Source: Rhynchopus sp. YZ270_cl-10
Taxonomy: Eukaryota > Euglenozoa > Diplonemea > Diplonemida > Diplonemidae
Direction: 5' to 3'
NCBI GenBank assembly: GCA_964035575.1
Contig: OZ037890.1
Coordinates: 1,054,001-1,118,000, forward strand
DNA length: 64,000 nucleotides
A program made the position numbers and the translations under genes. Below, in pieces: positions 31,430 through 42,596 of this stretch (positions are counted from its first letter, which is position 1; the number at the start of each line of letters is the position of its first letter). Below the pieces are notes generated by a model, which saw only the letters and a list, made by a program, of their open reading frames with translations, did not search any database and was not told the origin of the DNA.

Positions 31430-34400
31430 ATGCACCAAAGTGGTGTTCTCCCGCTGCTGCTGTTGTGTGTGGCAAGTCCTTCTGCCGCTCATGCCGATGA
31501 AGACTACGTGATTGTGGAGGGTGACATCCAGGTGCCACGTGGTGAAGGGCGTGACGTGGATGTGCTGTCGGCGTCGCCGCTGACCCGCCATTCGCAGCTG
31601 TTCCCACTTGGACACGTGCGCTACTACATTGAGACGGAGGCTGTGAACGGGGAGGGCCTGACCCCAATGGACGCAGACGACGTGCGTGTTGCTGCCGCAG
31701 TCGCAGACTGGGAGGCAAAGACGTGCATCCGCTTCACAAAGTATGCAACTGCAGCGGAGTGCGGGCTGCCGTGCATCAAGTTCATCACAGGGACCGGGTG
31801 CAGCTCCTCAGTCGGCGCGTCGTCCTCACGTGTGAACACAATCAACCTGAAGGCGTCGTGTTCGACAGGGACTACCATCCACGAGATCGGACACTCGCTT
31901 GGACTGCTGCACGAGCAGATGCGCAAGGACCGTGATGAGTACGTCATTGTGGACGTGTCACGCGTCAGGTCTGGATACGAGAGCAACTTCAACTCCATGA
32001 GCTCGTCGGGGCGTGACGTGGGTGCTTACGACTACAACTCCATCATGCACTATTCTGCGACCACGTTCTCGAACGGAGAAGGCCCAACAATCATTGCGCC
32101 ACAGCCAATTGGGCAACGTGTCTCCGTGAGCACAGGGGATGTGTCGGCGATCCAGTTCATGTACAACCAGTGCTCTGCAGACTACGTGCGTCCCCAATGC
32201 ATGGCGTCGATTGACACGACACAGACACACCTGATCCCACACTCGAAGCCGTGGAACCTCGACTTCAACGTGATGTACGATGCGGCAAAGTCCACCACGG
32301 TGTCATACGAAGGGACCACAGCACCTGCAGGACAGATTGTGTACTCACGTGCTTCAGGCAGCAGTGCGGGGAACATGGGGTTCACTGAGCTGACGTTCAC
32401 ACCGTCTGCCGCTGTCGGGGGACAGACCTTCACACTGAGTGCGACGTTCACTGGGTCGGACGGCCCTGCGATGACGTGTGCAGTGACGGTGCTCGTGGCT
32501 GCTGCTGACACTGTGTGCTTCGGGCTTGAGGGGAGCGACCCGAACGTGTGTGGAGGACACGGGACGTGTGTGGCAGACCTGCTGAAGCCGTGCGACTGCG
32601 ACGCTGGCTATGCTGGTACGGAGTGCACCGGCACTGTGCAGTGCCCAGACGACGCACTGCACTCGTTTGACGGCGAGATGTCGTGGAGCACCTCTGGTGA
32701 TGTGTCGGAGGACTCGTCTGTGTTTGTGTCTGGCGGTGCCAGCATGCGTGTGGGTGCGGTTGGGTCGGCGACACGTTCACAGGCGTGGCTGTACCTTGCG
32801 GAGGAGAGTGAGCCACACACAGTGACGTACAACCTGCGTGCCATGGGCGGTCCACAGGAGGCACCTGCCGTGTACTTCAGGAAGGATTCAGACACGTGCG
32901 CCATTGTGCAGCGGTACACCGATGGACGCTGGCGTGTTGGGAACTCGCTGATTTCGGGCACTGCACCCGAGACGGACAGGTGGTACGAGGTGACGATGAA
33001 CTTTGACTGGACGTCGCGTGAGTACAGTGTGTACATTGATGGTGCCTTCCTTGCTGCGAAGCCCATTGACTGTGTTGGTGCTGTGAACAAGGTCATCTTC
33101 TTCGGGAACGGATACTTGGACGAGTTCAAACTCTGGTGCACTGATGCTGGACGGACACTTGCACCTGGAGTGACTGCAATGCCGACTTCGGTTCCTGTTC
33201 CTCCCACATCGGCACCTGCAACAGACGCACCAGCACCCGTGCCCGAGACAGACGCACCACCCACGGCAACACCGAAGAGCGGGACACTGCTGTCTGTTCC
33301 TGTGCAGAATGGGAACGACGACTGGGAGGAGAGGCCTGCGGACGGAAGCAGGCGCACCACGTCGTCTGACCTGGAGCTTGCGTATGACAGCCAGGAGCAG
33401 GTGATTGGGATCCGTTGGGCGAACGTGCACATCCCTGCAGGCGCTGTGATCACAGAGGCCAGCATTGAGTTCACTGCGGATGAGAGAGGTGCCGGGTCAC
33501 CCACACTCCTTGTCGGGGTTGAGAACACTGCAGACGCAGCTGCGTGGTCGAGCTCGGCTCTGCCCTCGCAGCGCAGCGTTGTGGGGAGTGTTGCTTGGAC
33601 ACCTGGGCCGTGGGTGGTGCAGGAGAAGTACTCGACCCCGCAGCTGGTGGCGTCTGTGCAGAGTGTTGTGTCGAAGGCTGGCTGGGCTGCAGGGAATGCG
33701 ATTGCTGCAGTGGTGCGTTCGTCTGGTGCTGCTTCTGCTGCAGACGTGCGTGTGGCTGAGTCCTTTGAGGGCAACGGTGTGGGTGCTGTTCTCGTTGTTC
33801 GCTTCGAAGTGGGTGTTGCTTCTACCAACGCTCCTGCCACAAGTGCACCTCCAACTGACGCACCTGCCACGAAGGCACCGCGAACAAGTGCACCTGCAAC
33901 ACGCACACCCTCCACAGACTCTCCTGCCACTTCTACCCCTGCCACAATCACACCTGCAACAGACGCACCAGCACCCGTGCCCGAGACAGACGCACCACCC
34001 ACGGCAACACCCAAGCACGGGACACTGTTGTCTGTTCCTGTGCAGAATGGGAACGACGACTGGGAGGAGAGGCCTGCGGACGGAAGCAGGCGCACCACGT
34101 CGTCTGACCTGGAGCTTGCGTATGACAGCCAGGAGCAGGTGATTGGGATCCGTTGGGCGAACGTGCACATCCCTGCAGGCGCTGTGATCACAGAGGCCAG
34201 CATTGAGTTCACTGCAGATGAGAGAGGTGCCGGGTCACCCACACTCCTTGTCGGGGTTGAGAACACTGCAGACGCAGCTGCGTGGTCGAGCTCGGCTCTG
34301 CCCTCGCAGCGCAGCGTTGTGGGGAGTGTTGCTTGGACACCTGGGCCGTGGGTGGTGCAGGAGAAGTACTCGACCCCGCAGCTGGTGGCGTCTGTGCAGA

Positions 34401-35131
34401 GTGTTGTGTCGAAGGCTGGCTGGGCTGCAGGGAATGCGATTGCTGCAGTGGTGCGTTCGTCTGGTGCTGCTTCTGCTGCAGACGTGCGTGTGGCTGAGTC
34501 CTTTGAGGGCAACGGTGTGGGTGCTGTTCTCGTTGTGCGCTTTGAAGTGGGTGCTGCTTCTACCAACGCTCCTGACACGAGTGCACCTGCAACAAGTGCA
34601 CCTGCAACACGCACACCCTCCACAGACGCTCCTGCCACTTCTAGCCCTGCCACAAGCACACCGGTCCTTCCACCTCTGCCAGGCACCACCCCAGGGATGC
34701 AGGTGTCGCTCTACAAGGCTAGCAGCAAGCTGACGGACTTCCCTGACTTCAATGCTCTGATGCCGCAGTTCCGCGCAGTGACGGAACGTGTGAACTACAG
34801 AAACCGGCATTGGAGAGCAATTGATGACAGCCTGAGGAACGACTTTGCTGCGACTTTAACTGGCTTCCTGGACGTGAAGGTGGCGGGTGAGTACACACTG
34901 CACCTGACATCTGACGACGGGTCGAGGCTGTGGCTGGACAACGAGAAGAAGATTGAAAACGGCGGTGTTCACACGAAGCACACTGAGTCTGCGACACTGA
35001 CGCTGTCGGTTGGCGCACATCCTCTGACAATCCACTTCTTTGAGCGCAACAGGAAGGCGATCCTGGACTTCCAGTGGACACTGCCAAGTGGTGTGCGCGA
35101 GTTTGTGCCTGGTGCAAACATGCACCACTGA
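31430..35131 (+). CDS. Secreted astacin metalloprotease, copy 2, with duplicated DNRLRE-like domain
   Basis: 1,233 residues, single exon, starting at the ATG equivalent to that of copy 1; the longer in-frame extension from 31322 is probably untranslated. It matches copy 1 almost base for base through the signal peptide, M12A domain (HEIGHSLGLLHE retained), EGF-like and LamG-like parts. It then differs: the DNRLRE-like sandwich is present twice (about 33275-33822 and 34013-34560, nearly identical DNA), each followed by a short Thr/Pro/Ala linker instead of the single long repeat tract. The PA14 domain follows, with a more diverged start (MQVSLYKASSKL). The internal duplication includes the preceding APVPETDAPPTATPK linker. 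The high identity suggests recent duplication or ongoing gene conversion. Confidence 0.92.
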   Translation: MHQSGVLPLLLLCVASPSAAHADEDYVIVEGDIQVPRGEGRDVDVLSASPLTRHSQLFPLGHVRYYIETEAVNGEGLTPMDADDVRVAAAVADWEAKTCIRFTKYATAAECGLPCIKFITGTGCSSSVGASSSRVNTINLKASCSTGTTIHEIGHSLGLLHEQMRKDRDEYVIVDVSRVRSGYESNFNSMSSSGRDVGAYDYNSIMHYSATTFSNGEGPTIIAPQPIGQRVSVSTGDVSAIQFMYNQCSADYVRPQCMASIDTTQTHLIPHSKPWNLDFNVMYDAAKSTTVSYEGTTAPAGQIVYSRASGSSAGNMGFTELTFTPSAAVGGQTFTLSATFTGSDGPAMTCAVTVLVAAADTVCFGLEGSDPNVCGGHGTCVADLLKPCDCDAGYAGTECTGTVQCPDDALHSFDGEMSWSTSGDVSEDSSVFVSGGASMRVGAVGSATRSQAWLYLAEESEPHTVTYNLRAMGGPQEAPAVYFRKDSDTCAIVQRYTDGRWRVGNSLISGTAPETDRWYEVTMNFDWTSREYSVYIDGAFLAAKPIDCVGAVNKVIFFGNGYLDEFKLWCTDAGRTLAPGVTAMPTSVPVPPTSAPATDAPAPVPETDAPPTATPKSGTLLSVPVQNGNDDWEERPADGSRRTTSSDLELAYDSQEQVIGIRWANVHIPAGAVITEASIEFTADERGAGSPTLLVGVENTADAAAWSSSALPSQRSVVGSVAWTPGPWVVQEKYSTPQLVASVQSVVSKAGWAAGNAIAAVVRSSGAASAADVRVAESFEGNGVGAVLVVRFEVGVASTNAPATSAPPTDAPATKAPRTSAPATRTPSTDSPATSTPATITPATDAPAPVPETDAPPTATPKHGTLLSVPVQNGNDDWEERPADGSRRTTSSDLELAYDSQEQVIGIRWANVHIPAGAVITEASIEFTADERGAGSPTLLVGVENTADAAAWSSSALPSQRSVVGSVAWTPGPWVVQEKYSTPQLVASVQSVVSKAGWAAGNAIAAVVRSSGAASAADVRVAESFEGNGVGAVLVVRFEVGAASTNAPDTSAPATSAPATRTPSTDAPATSSPATSTPVLPPLPGTTPGMQVSLYKASSKLTDFPDFNALMPQFRAVTERVNYRNRHWRAIDDSLRNDFAATLTGFLDVKVAGEYTLHLTSDDGSRLWLDNEKKIENGGVHTKHTESATLTLSVGAHPLTIHFFERNRKAILDFQWTLPSGVREFVPGANMHH

Positions 35132-36577
35132 AGGTAACCCCTTGCCCTCAGCTTTCCACTCCCCTACCTTCGATTGCGATGCACAACAACTCTTTCCCTT
35201 CAATTTCTTTCCACTTATGCTTGCTGTGTGATAACGTTATTTTGGTGATTTTCCCCCCTCGTTTACGCCCTTTTTTTGGTTCGCTTTTTCAAGACATACA
35301 CCAGCAACATTGTGTACTGCACACGTCGTTGCTTCTTCAAGAAGTGTTCATTTTTGCGCTTTCTGTTCTCACCATGTCAGCGTGTGTGGTGGTTGCCTTG
35401 TTAGTTCAATGCATGATGTCTGCTTGACACAATTTTGGTTGTGTCACACACACAACCTGCCCCACGCAACGAGTTCCGGACCATAGAGACTCGTCACGAC
35501 ACTCTTGTTTTCTTGTTTTTGTTGATAAATTGTTGGAAGTGGACTTGGCACCTGCAATCTCCACTTTCTTTTTCAAGGTGACCAAAGCAGAGGATGGTTC
35601 ATCTTTATATTTTCATTTTTCCACCCTGTTGGAGGGTCTCGCAGCTTTCGTTGGTTTAATTCAACGTGGCGTTTTGATTTGTTTTTGTTTCTTCTTGAAA
35701 GTCGTTAGTTCGAGGGGGTTTCTTTTGTTTGGACAATGCTTCCCTTTGGGTTGCGTTTTTTCCTCATCAATTCTATTCCCGTTCGCGCAAAAAAATAAGG
35801 GGGGGGAGAGAAAATCCCAAAAAAACCAAATCTTATAAATTATTGACAGTATTATGTCGCAACTTTCTTCACACAGGGAGCGTTTCAGCTTGGGCACCTG
35901 CCTCACGCACATTGTGGTGCCATTGGGATTTTTTTTTTCCACATTTTTTTCGGTCTTTTTTTCTTCTTTCTTCCCTCTCGGTTTTGCTGAGATAACAAAA
36001 GCCGCTGTACTGTGACATAAATATATCTCATGCAACACGAGAGGGATAAAAAATGGAAAAAAAAAAATCGAAAAAAAATATCAGAGTCCCCCCTACCTTC
36101 TACCCCACCCGTAGTGGCGGTTACACTTTGTTAACTTCCCAAACCACTCCGTTCCTTACGTGACGTCCCTTGGAGCTATGTGACGAGATGCACATTCACT
36201 TCTTTTTTGTTTGCTTTCTTTTTTGTTGCACACAACGTGCCTACAGAGGGCTTGCATGGTGAACCCAAGCAACGAAAGGGGCTCAGGGTTTCACCGTTTC
36301 GCAAAACCTTTACTCTCTTTCATCAAACACTTAATGCAAGACAAAGACTCCCATTGGGATGAGGTCTCAACTTACAAAATGGTGTGGTCAGAGGTCGCAT
36401 AATACACCATAAAAAAAATCCATTTTTTTCCACCCCATATTTGACCCCCTTTTACCCTGTGAACACTTTGTAAAAGCTTTTTTTTTTTTTGCACCTTACA
36501 AAAAAGCTTCCATTTCATTGATATCCACTATCAAAAAAACCCAGAAAACAACCTCAGGAATCACCTACATTCTATTC

Positions 36578-36608
<31 letters not shown>

Positions 36609-36685
36609 ACGTTCTCCCCTCCTCCTCCCCCATATCTTTCATTTATACTTTATCCACAAAACACTACCTCATTCCCCATAACTTC
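35132..36685. other. Intergenic
   Basis: Homology to the 3' side of astacin copy 1 stops about 10 nt after the stop codon. The stretch holds an internally deleted R7 copy (35523-35570) directly followed by an H2 module (35578-35604), otherwise T-rich DNA, and an A-run (36580-36605). Confidence 0.4.
35578..35604. repeat. Hairpin module type H2 (short)
   Basis: GGTGACCAAAGCAGAGGATG then GTTCATC, followed by TTTATATTTTC. It follows R7 directly. Confidence 0.5.
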
Positions 36686-36687
36686 AG
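36686..36687 (+). promoter_or_regulatory. Probable 3' splice acceptor of P5A ATPase gene
   Basis: CATTCCCCATAACTTCAG, 29 nt before the chosen ATG at 36717; this argues that the in-frame ATG at 36606, which lies in an A-run and is followed by Pro codons, is not used. Confidence 0.4.
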
Positions 36688-36716
36688 AGGGTTTCAACGG
36701 AAGACGCACCAACACG

Positions 36717-39700
36717 ATGATCATCAGACAAAAGGAGCTTGCTGGGGCGAATTTCTGTCGTTTAGTACGTGCCTATGAATGCCCTTTGGTGCTGCCGTTT
36801 ATCGTATTGCACGCTACGCTTATATACTCATCATTCTATTGGGTGGATGTGGTGACAGGGTTGATCGGCGAAGAGTTGGTCACAAAGTTCTTTGTACAGG
36901 ATGAGCATGTTCAAGGGCTGCTTCTGCTTCTTGTCCCCATTATCCTGGTTTTCCAGGTCGTTGTGTGTTTGTTCTGTTATTGGAATGCGACGTTGCGGTA
37001 CTTCATCTTTTTCCGTGCAGCTGATGTCACCACCGCCACCCACATCTTCCTCAAAGCAAAACCAGGGTCGACACAGCGACACTCAATCCTCCCGGTCACT
37101 GCTACCCCTACCTCGACCACGCTGTTCTACCACAACCGGATCTATACCTGGAAAGACGGTGTTTTTGTCAAACCCACACTACCAACGAAATTGAGCGTCA
37201 AAGAGTACAAAGAGATTTCCAAAGAGAAGACACCTTACTGGGTAAAGGCGAGCGGAAGGGAGTGGGATGATGGGAAGCGGAATGCACTCCGTGGGGAGGT
37301 GTGCGGCAGCGTTTTCGGGAAAAATGCGTATGTCATCCCGCTGCCTGCGTTTAAGGAGCTGATGATGGAGCACGCTACATCGCCGTTCTTTGTGTTTCAG
37401 ATGCTCTGTGTGGTGTTGTGGTTGCTTGACGAATATTGGTACGCTGCAATTCTAACTGGCGTCATGCTGTGTCTCTTCGAAGCTACAGTAGTAAAGCAGC
37501 GCCTCGGGAATATGTCGCATCTCCGCGACATCGACCCCCCAGTCCTCCACGTCCACCTCCTCCGCGGAACCGGAACCGCCACAGAAGACCTGACCTCCAC
37601 CTTTCTCCTGCCAGGGGATATGTTGAGTTTGCAAAAGAATTTGGTAGGGGAGTCCTGCCCGGCAGACATCCTGTTGACAGAAGGCTCGGTGATTGTGAAT
37701 GAAAGCATGATGACCGGCGAATCGACTCCGGTTGTAAAGGAAAATATTCAGGCGTTAGAGGACGACCAGAAGCTGAATGTGAAGCAGTCCAGGAATCACA
37801 TCATTTATGCGGGAACGAAGATTCTGCAGATTTCGCCGAATTCGACGGGAATGGTACTGCGGACTGGGTTTGAAACCGCCCAGGGGAGTCTTGTCCGCAA
37901 GATTGCTGCGAATTCAACAAACCGAGAGATTGCTGGGGGAATGGAGGCCTTCTACTTCATCGGCTGTCTCCTGGTCTTTGCCGTCTCCGCATCTGCCTAT
38001 GTTCTTTACCAAGGAATGCTCGATGAACGCCGTAGCCGTTACAAGCTTCTGCTCTCCTGCACCCTGATCATCACCTCAGTGATCCCCCCAGAGCTCCCCC
38101 TCGAGCTCGCCATTGCAGTCAATATGTCGTTCATGCAACTCCACAAACTCAAAATTTTCTGTTCAGAACCATTTAAAATCCCGTTCGCGGGGTCTCTTGA
38201 TACCTGCTGTTTTGACAAAACCGGGACACTGACTGCAGATGTCATGCAGTTTATGGGTGTTTCTGAGGGAGGCAGTACTACGGCGGACAATAAGCAAATT
38301 GCATTTGAGGCGCAGGTGGTGTTGACTGGGTGCAACAGCGTTGTCTTCTTGGATAAAGCGGAGAAGGTAGGGGGACGTACGCAGAGGGAGCTTTCTGGGG
38401 ACAGTATGGAGGTTGCTTCTGTCAAGGCGCTTGCGTGGAACCCTTCTGAGTCTGGTGGGGCAATGCGATTTGAGAAGAAGCGGGGCACCGCACTGCATCT
38501 GGTCGCACGCCATGCGTTCTCCTCTTCTTTGCAGCGGATGACCACTGTGGTTTCGCTCTGCAAATCGGCGGGGGGTGATGAATCCGACATTTCCTCCGTT
38601 TTCTCGAAACTCGCTGTCTTCCCGGAACACAAAAAACTTCTCAAATCTGCGTCTTCTGATGCGACCTTTGTTGTATCGAAAGGATCCCCCGAGTCAATGA
38701 AGACCATCATGCTGCCCCACACCCTTCCCGAGACATATGAATCAGACTACAAAAGGCTTGGTGAGAACGGCTTCAGGGTCATCGCCTTAGCGATTCGTCC
38801 TCTAGACTGTGATCCTGCGTATGCAAAAAAGCTGAAACGTGGTGAAGTGGAGAAGGAACTCTATTTTGTAGGCTTCGCAGTCTATTCGTGCCCGATCCGT
38901 GCAGATGCAGGTCCGACGGTGCGGAATTTGCAAAAGGCAAACCAGCATGTTGTCATGATCACCGGGGATCACCCGCTTACGGCAGCGTGGGTCGCAAATG
39001 AGACAGGAATCACCTCAAAACCGCATGCCTTCCTCACTCCAGAAGGGGCTTGGACGCTTTCTGCGCGTGATGATGCAGACATTGCGCCAGCTTCTCTCAT
39101 TGCGGATAAACAAGTAGATTTGGTGGCATCGGGCGATGTGATGAAACAGATTGGTGACCCCACCTGGCTTGACGCATGGTGTACAAAGGTGACAGTATGG
39201 GCACGTTGTAACCCAGCCCAAAAGGAGGCGATCATCGTGAGTCTCAAGAAGAAGGGCTGTACAACGTTGATGTGTGGAGACGGGACCAATGATGTAGGCG
39301 CACTCACCACGGCGCATGTTGGTGTCGGGTTGCTAGCTGGATGTGCTACAGCAGAGCCAATGAAGCAGGAGCAGAGTATGGTCATTTTCCCTCCAAAATT
39401 GTGAAGAAGACGGTGAAGTTGACGTCAAATTATGTTTTTTATCTAAAAGATTGTTTTGTGTGAATTAAAGTTTTTTACCTCGTTTTGATCATCTCTTGTC
39501 ACAGCTGGCCCTCCACCGCACCCTTTGAGCATCGCAGAACCGCTTCCAGATGATATGGGCTTTATCAGCATCATCCGCTGGAGGATGCGGGAGGGGAAAC
39601 GGCAGAAGGCGTACATGCAGGTATGACCCACTCTAAGCGCTGACCTCCATGACGTGAAGTAAATGATTTTTTGAATTGTTTTATGCTTTCACCGTTGGCT

Positions 39701-40766
39701 AACAGCGAGTACACAAGAAAAAAATCAATTTCGTACCACCCCGTTTTTTTTTTTTTTTTTTTTTTTTTTACCTTTTTTCGATTTTTTTTTCACCTCTTCA
39801 CAGCATTTGAGAGAGGAGCACCGTATGGGACGCAAGAGAGGGCCCATGCCGACTGCGCAGGAGATGATGGCACAGGCGTTGCCAAGCGATATGGAGGGGG
39901 AAGGGATGTACGCGCCTGTCGTGCAGATCGGCGATGCCTCGTTGGCGGCACCGTTCACAGCGAAGAACAGCAGCACCGCGGCGACGTGCCATCTGCTGCG
40001 TCTGGGGCGCTGCACGCTTGCGACGACGATGCAGATGTACCGCATCATGGCGCTCAACTGCCTCACCACAGCGTTTGCAATGTCCGTCCTCGCCTCCGAG
40101 AGAGTAAAATACAGCGACACCCAAATGACAGTTGCCTCCATCTTCGTGACAATGTGTTTCCTCTGCACCTCGCGTGGCACACCGCTCCCCACGCTCTCCA
40201 AACGCAACCCCAGCAAATCCGTGTTCTCTCCTGTTGTCTTGATGACGATAGTTCTGCAGTTTGCGGCGCATTTCTACCATCTCCTAGAGGTGCGCCGACT
40301 GGCGTTGGATGAAAACGATTTGTTCTCGGAGAAGCTTTTGGGGCTAGGGTTGCAGGAGAGCAATGCATCTGGGGTGGCAGAGGCGATGGGGTACAACCGG
40401 ACAATGATTTTGCCAGAGGCGTTGACGAGCTTCGATGACGCGCTGTTCTCGCCGTGTCTGTTGAATTCATTGGTGTTCTTGGTGACAACGTGGCAGTTAG
40501 TGCTGATCTTTGTGCTAAACTACCAGGGCAGTCCGTTCATGACCGCGCTAGTGGACAACAGCATGCTCCTCTGGAGCCTGCTCTCGCTTGCGCTCATCGT
40601 TCTGGAATGCACCTTCCAGTTTACCCCGCTCGCATCGTACATGGAGATCATTGATCTATCCCTGTTCCCTGATACGCAAAAGGCCTTCGTTTCGCTGCTC
40701 TTTACCAACGCTGTCGCGCCAATCACAGCAGAGGCGGTGTTAAGGCTTCTGACGCAATGGTCGTGA
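36717..40766 (+). CDS. P5A-type P-type ATPase (Spf1/ATP13A1 family), 3 exons
   Basis: Exons 36717-39375, 39505-39620 and 39804-40766 join in consistent phase to give 1,245 residues, the usual size. The P5A signature VIPPELPLELAIAVN in the fourth membrane segment is complete, as are the actuator TGES loop, the phosphorylation site DKTGTLT (Asp500), and the hinge MCGDGTNDVGAL followed by a typical P5A segment in exon 3 (IGDASLAAPFTAK, then RLGRCTLATTMQMYRIMALN). P5A ATPases act in the endoplasmic reticulum as dislocases that remove mistargeted tail-anchored or mitochondrial transmembrane helices. Exon 1 alone runs on to a false stop at 39404; the donor is GTATGG at 39376. The gene looks intact. 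Confidence 0.95.
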
Positions 40767-40958
40767 GGGTGGCTTGTGTCGTGATATATTGAACGTATTG
40801 GTGAGTGGAAAATTTTTTTTTGGGGGGGAATATGGGTTGGGAGAAAATAAGGAGAGCCGTGGAGAGTGAAATATAAGAGAGACAACAAAAAAGAGTATTT
40901 TTCCAATTTTGTTTGTGTGAGGAATATTCAAGGCAGAAAAAAAAGGCACACCATTAAA

Positions 40959-42326
40959 ATGTCAAAATCTTCAAAAACCATGTCGAAGCGACACGCAGAC
41001 AGTGCACCTGAGAAGGCACCAAAGAGAAGAAAACTTTCTGCAGGCGAGGTCTTGGTGGAGGCGGCCGGGAACGGCGACACGACTGCTGTGCGGGCGGGGC
41101 TTGAGAAGCTCAGCCCAGATGCAGACAGCAAAACGGTTGTCTTCGATGCTGTGCACGAGACATGCAGAGGGAACCACGATGAATGCCTCGCACTACTTCT
41201 TCCGAATGTTGAGACAACGCAGATGGGCTTCGGGGTGCTGCTGAGTGAGTGCATCCACGCAGACCACACTGCGTGCACGGAGGTCCTCTTGCAGCATTGG
41301 AAGTCAGTCTGCAGCAACGTCGCGTTTGTCCCACACGGGCAGGAGGACATAAACGACCGTGCCTGTCCAGCCATGTGGGCGGACTCTGCACTGTGTCAGG
41401 TGCTCATTAGTGCAGGGACAGACATCGAAACAAAGGACGACATCGGGCGCTTCCCTCTGCACTTGGCTTGCCGTACAGGAGCACTCGCAGTTGTGAAGAT
41501 GTTGGTCGAAGAAGGTGCGGCACTACGTGCCACAGACCATGAAGGAGACACATGTCTTGTGCTGGCTGCGGCCTTTGGACACACCGAGACTGTGCGCTAT
41601 CTTGTGGGCTTGAAGGATGTGGACGTGCATCACAAGGATAGTGACGGCTACACTGCGTTGCTCCTTGCTGCTGATGAAAATCATTCAGATGTGGTGGAGG
41701 TGCTCATTGATGCAGGGGCAGATATTGAGGTAGAGAGCGAGCAGGGACAATCCTCTCTGCACGTGGCTTGCCGTTCAGGAGCACTCGCAGTTGTGAAGGT
41801 GTTGGTCAAAGCAGGTGCGGGGGTGTGTGTCACAACCGATGAAGGGATCGGATGTCTTATGTTTGCGGCAGATTATGGACACACCGAGACTGTGCGCTAT
41901 CTTTTGTGCATTCCGGAGGTGGACGTGAATCAGACGAACATAGGCTTCACTCCACTGCATCGCGCAGTGATGCAGAAGCACTCAGATGTGGTGTCCCTGC
42001 TCATTGCTGCAGGGGCAGACATTGAGGCACAGAGTCGTGGGATGGGAGCTGCACCGCTTCATCATGCTTGTGAGGTTGGGGGACGCGATATTATTAAGAT
42101 GTTGCTCAAAGCAGGTGCAGACGTGCGCACCACAAACCAATATGGAGACAGCTGCCTTACCGTTGCTGCTAAACATGGGCACACCGAGGCGGTGCGGTAT
42201 CTTGTGGCCTTGGAGGATGTGGATGTGAACCACATAAATTTGTCTGGCCGCACTGCGTTGTATTATGCGCAACTGAAAAAACATGCAGGCATCGTGCAGG
42301 TTCTCCTCGAGCACGGTGGGAGGTAA
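40959..42326 (+). CDS. Ankyrin-repeat protein
   Basis: 455 residues, single exon. I start at 40959 (MSKSSK) since the in-frame codons upstream look untranslated. A basic, nuclear-signal-like N-terminus (KAPKRRKL, about residues 20-28) is followed by about ten ankyrin repeats running to the end, several well formed (G.TALLLAADENHSDVVEVLIDAGAD; APLHHACEVGGRDIIKMLLKAGAD). Adjacent repeats alternate between two types with periodic near-identity at DNA level, indicating internal duplication of a two-repeat unit. No enzymatic domain, so a protein-binding scaffold; partner unknown. Confidence 0.9.
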   Translation: MSKSSKTMSKRHADSAPEKAPKRRKLSAGEVLVEAAGNGDTTAVRAGLEKLSPDADSKTVVFDAVHETCRGNHDECLALLLPNVETTQMGFGVLLSECIHADHTACTEVLLQHWKSVCSNVAFVPHGQEDINDRACPAMWADSALCQVLISAGTDIETKDDIGRFPLHLACRTGALAVVKMLVEEGAALRATDHEGDTCLVLAAAFGHTETVRYLVGLKDVDVHHKDSDGYTALLLAADENHSDVVEVLIDAGADIEVESEQGQSSLHVACRSGALAVVKVLVKAGAGVCVTTDEGIGCLMFAADYGHTETVRYLLCIPEVDVNQTNIGFTPLHRAVMQKHSDVVSLLIAAGADIEAQSRGMGAAPLHHACEVGGRDIIKMLLKAGADVRTTNQYGDSCLTVAAKHGHTEAVRYLVALEDVDVNHINLSGRTALYYAQLKKHAGIVQVLLEHGGR

Positions 42327-42517
42327 CATTTCCTCTCCACCAACCTGCTTACCAGCCGCCTGCTCCCTCTCTCTAACTCTAGGTGCAGTCGCTGCAGGTT
42401 GGGGTGCACTCCACTGAACATCCACATCCACATCCACATCTCCCCCATCCTTGACTACCCCCGCTCTCCATAATATCGATGAAAACCTGGGTGTATATTG
42501 GGGTCTTATGAGTCTTG

Positions 42518-42547
42518 CTATCGCCCTCTCTCTCTCTCTCTCTCTTC
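42518..42547. repeat. (CT)n microsatellite in the leader of the LRR gene
   Basis: A pure or nearly pure TC dinucleotide run, followed 22 nt later by ACTTCAG (AG at 42569-42570). Position and composition fit the polypyrimidine tract of a 3' splice acceptor. Confidence 0.7.
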
Positions 42548-42596
42548 CCAAAATATTCCAAAAACTTCAGATTTTTTTGTATAAAAAAAGGTAAAG

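Noticed and set aside
39376-39404. Stop at 39404 as the natural end of the P5A ATPase
   Set aside because: The protein would lack the last membrane segments; a phase-correct donor at 39376 and exons at 39505 and 39804 restore the full family length.
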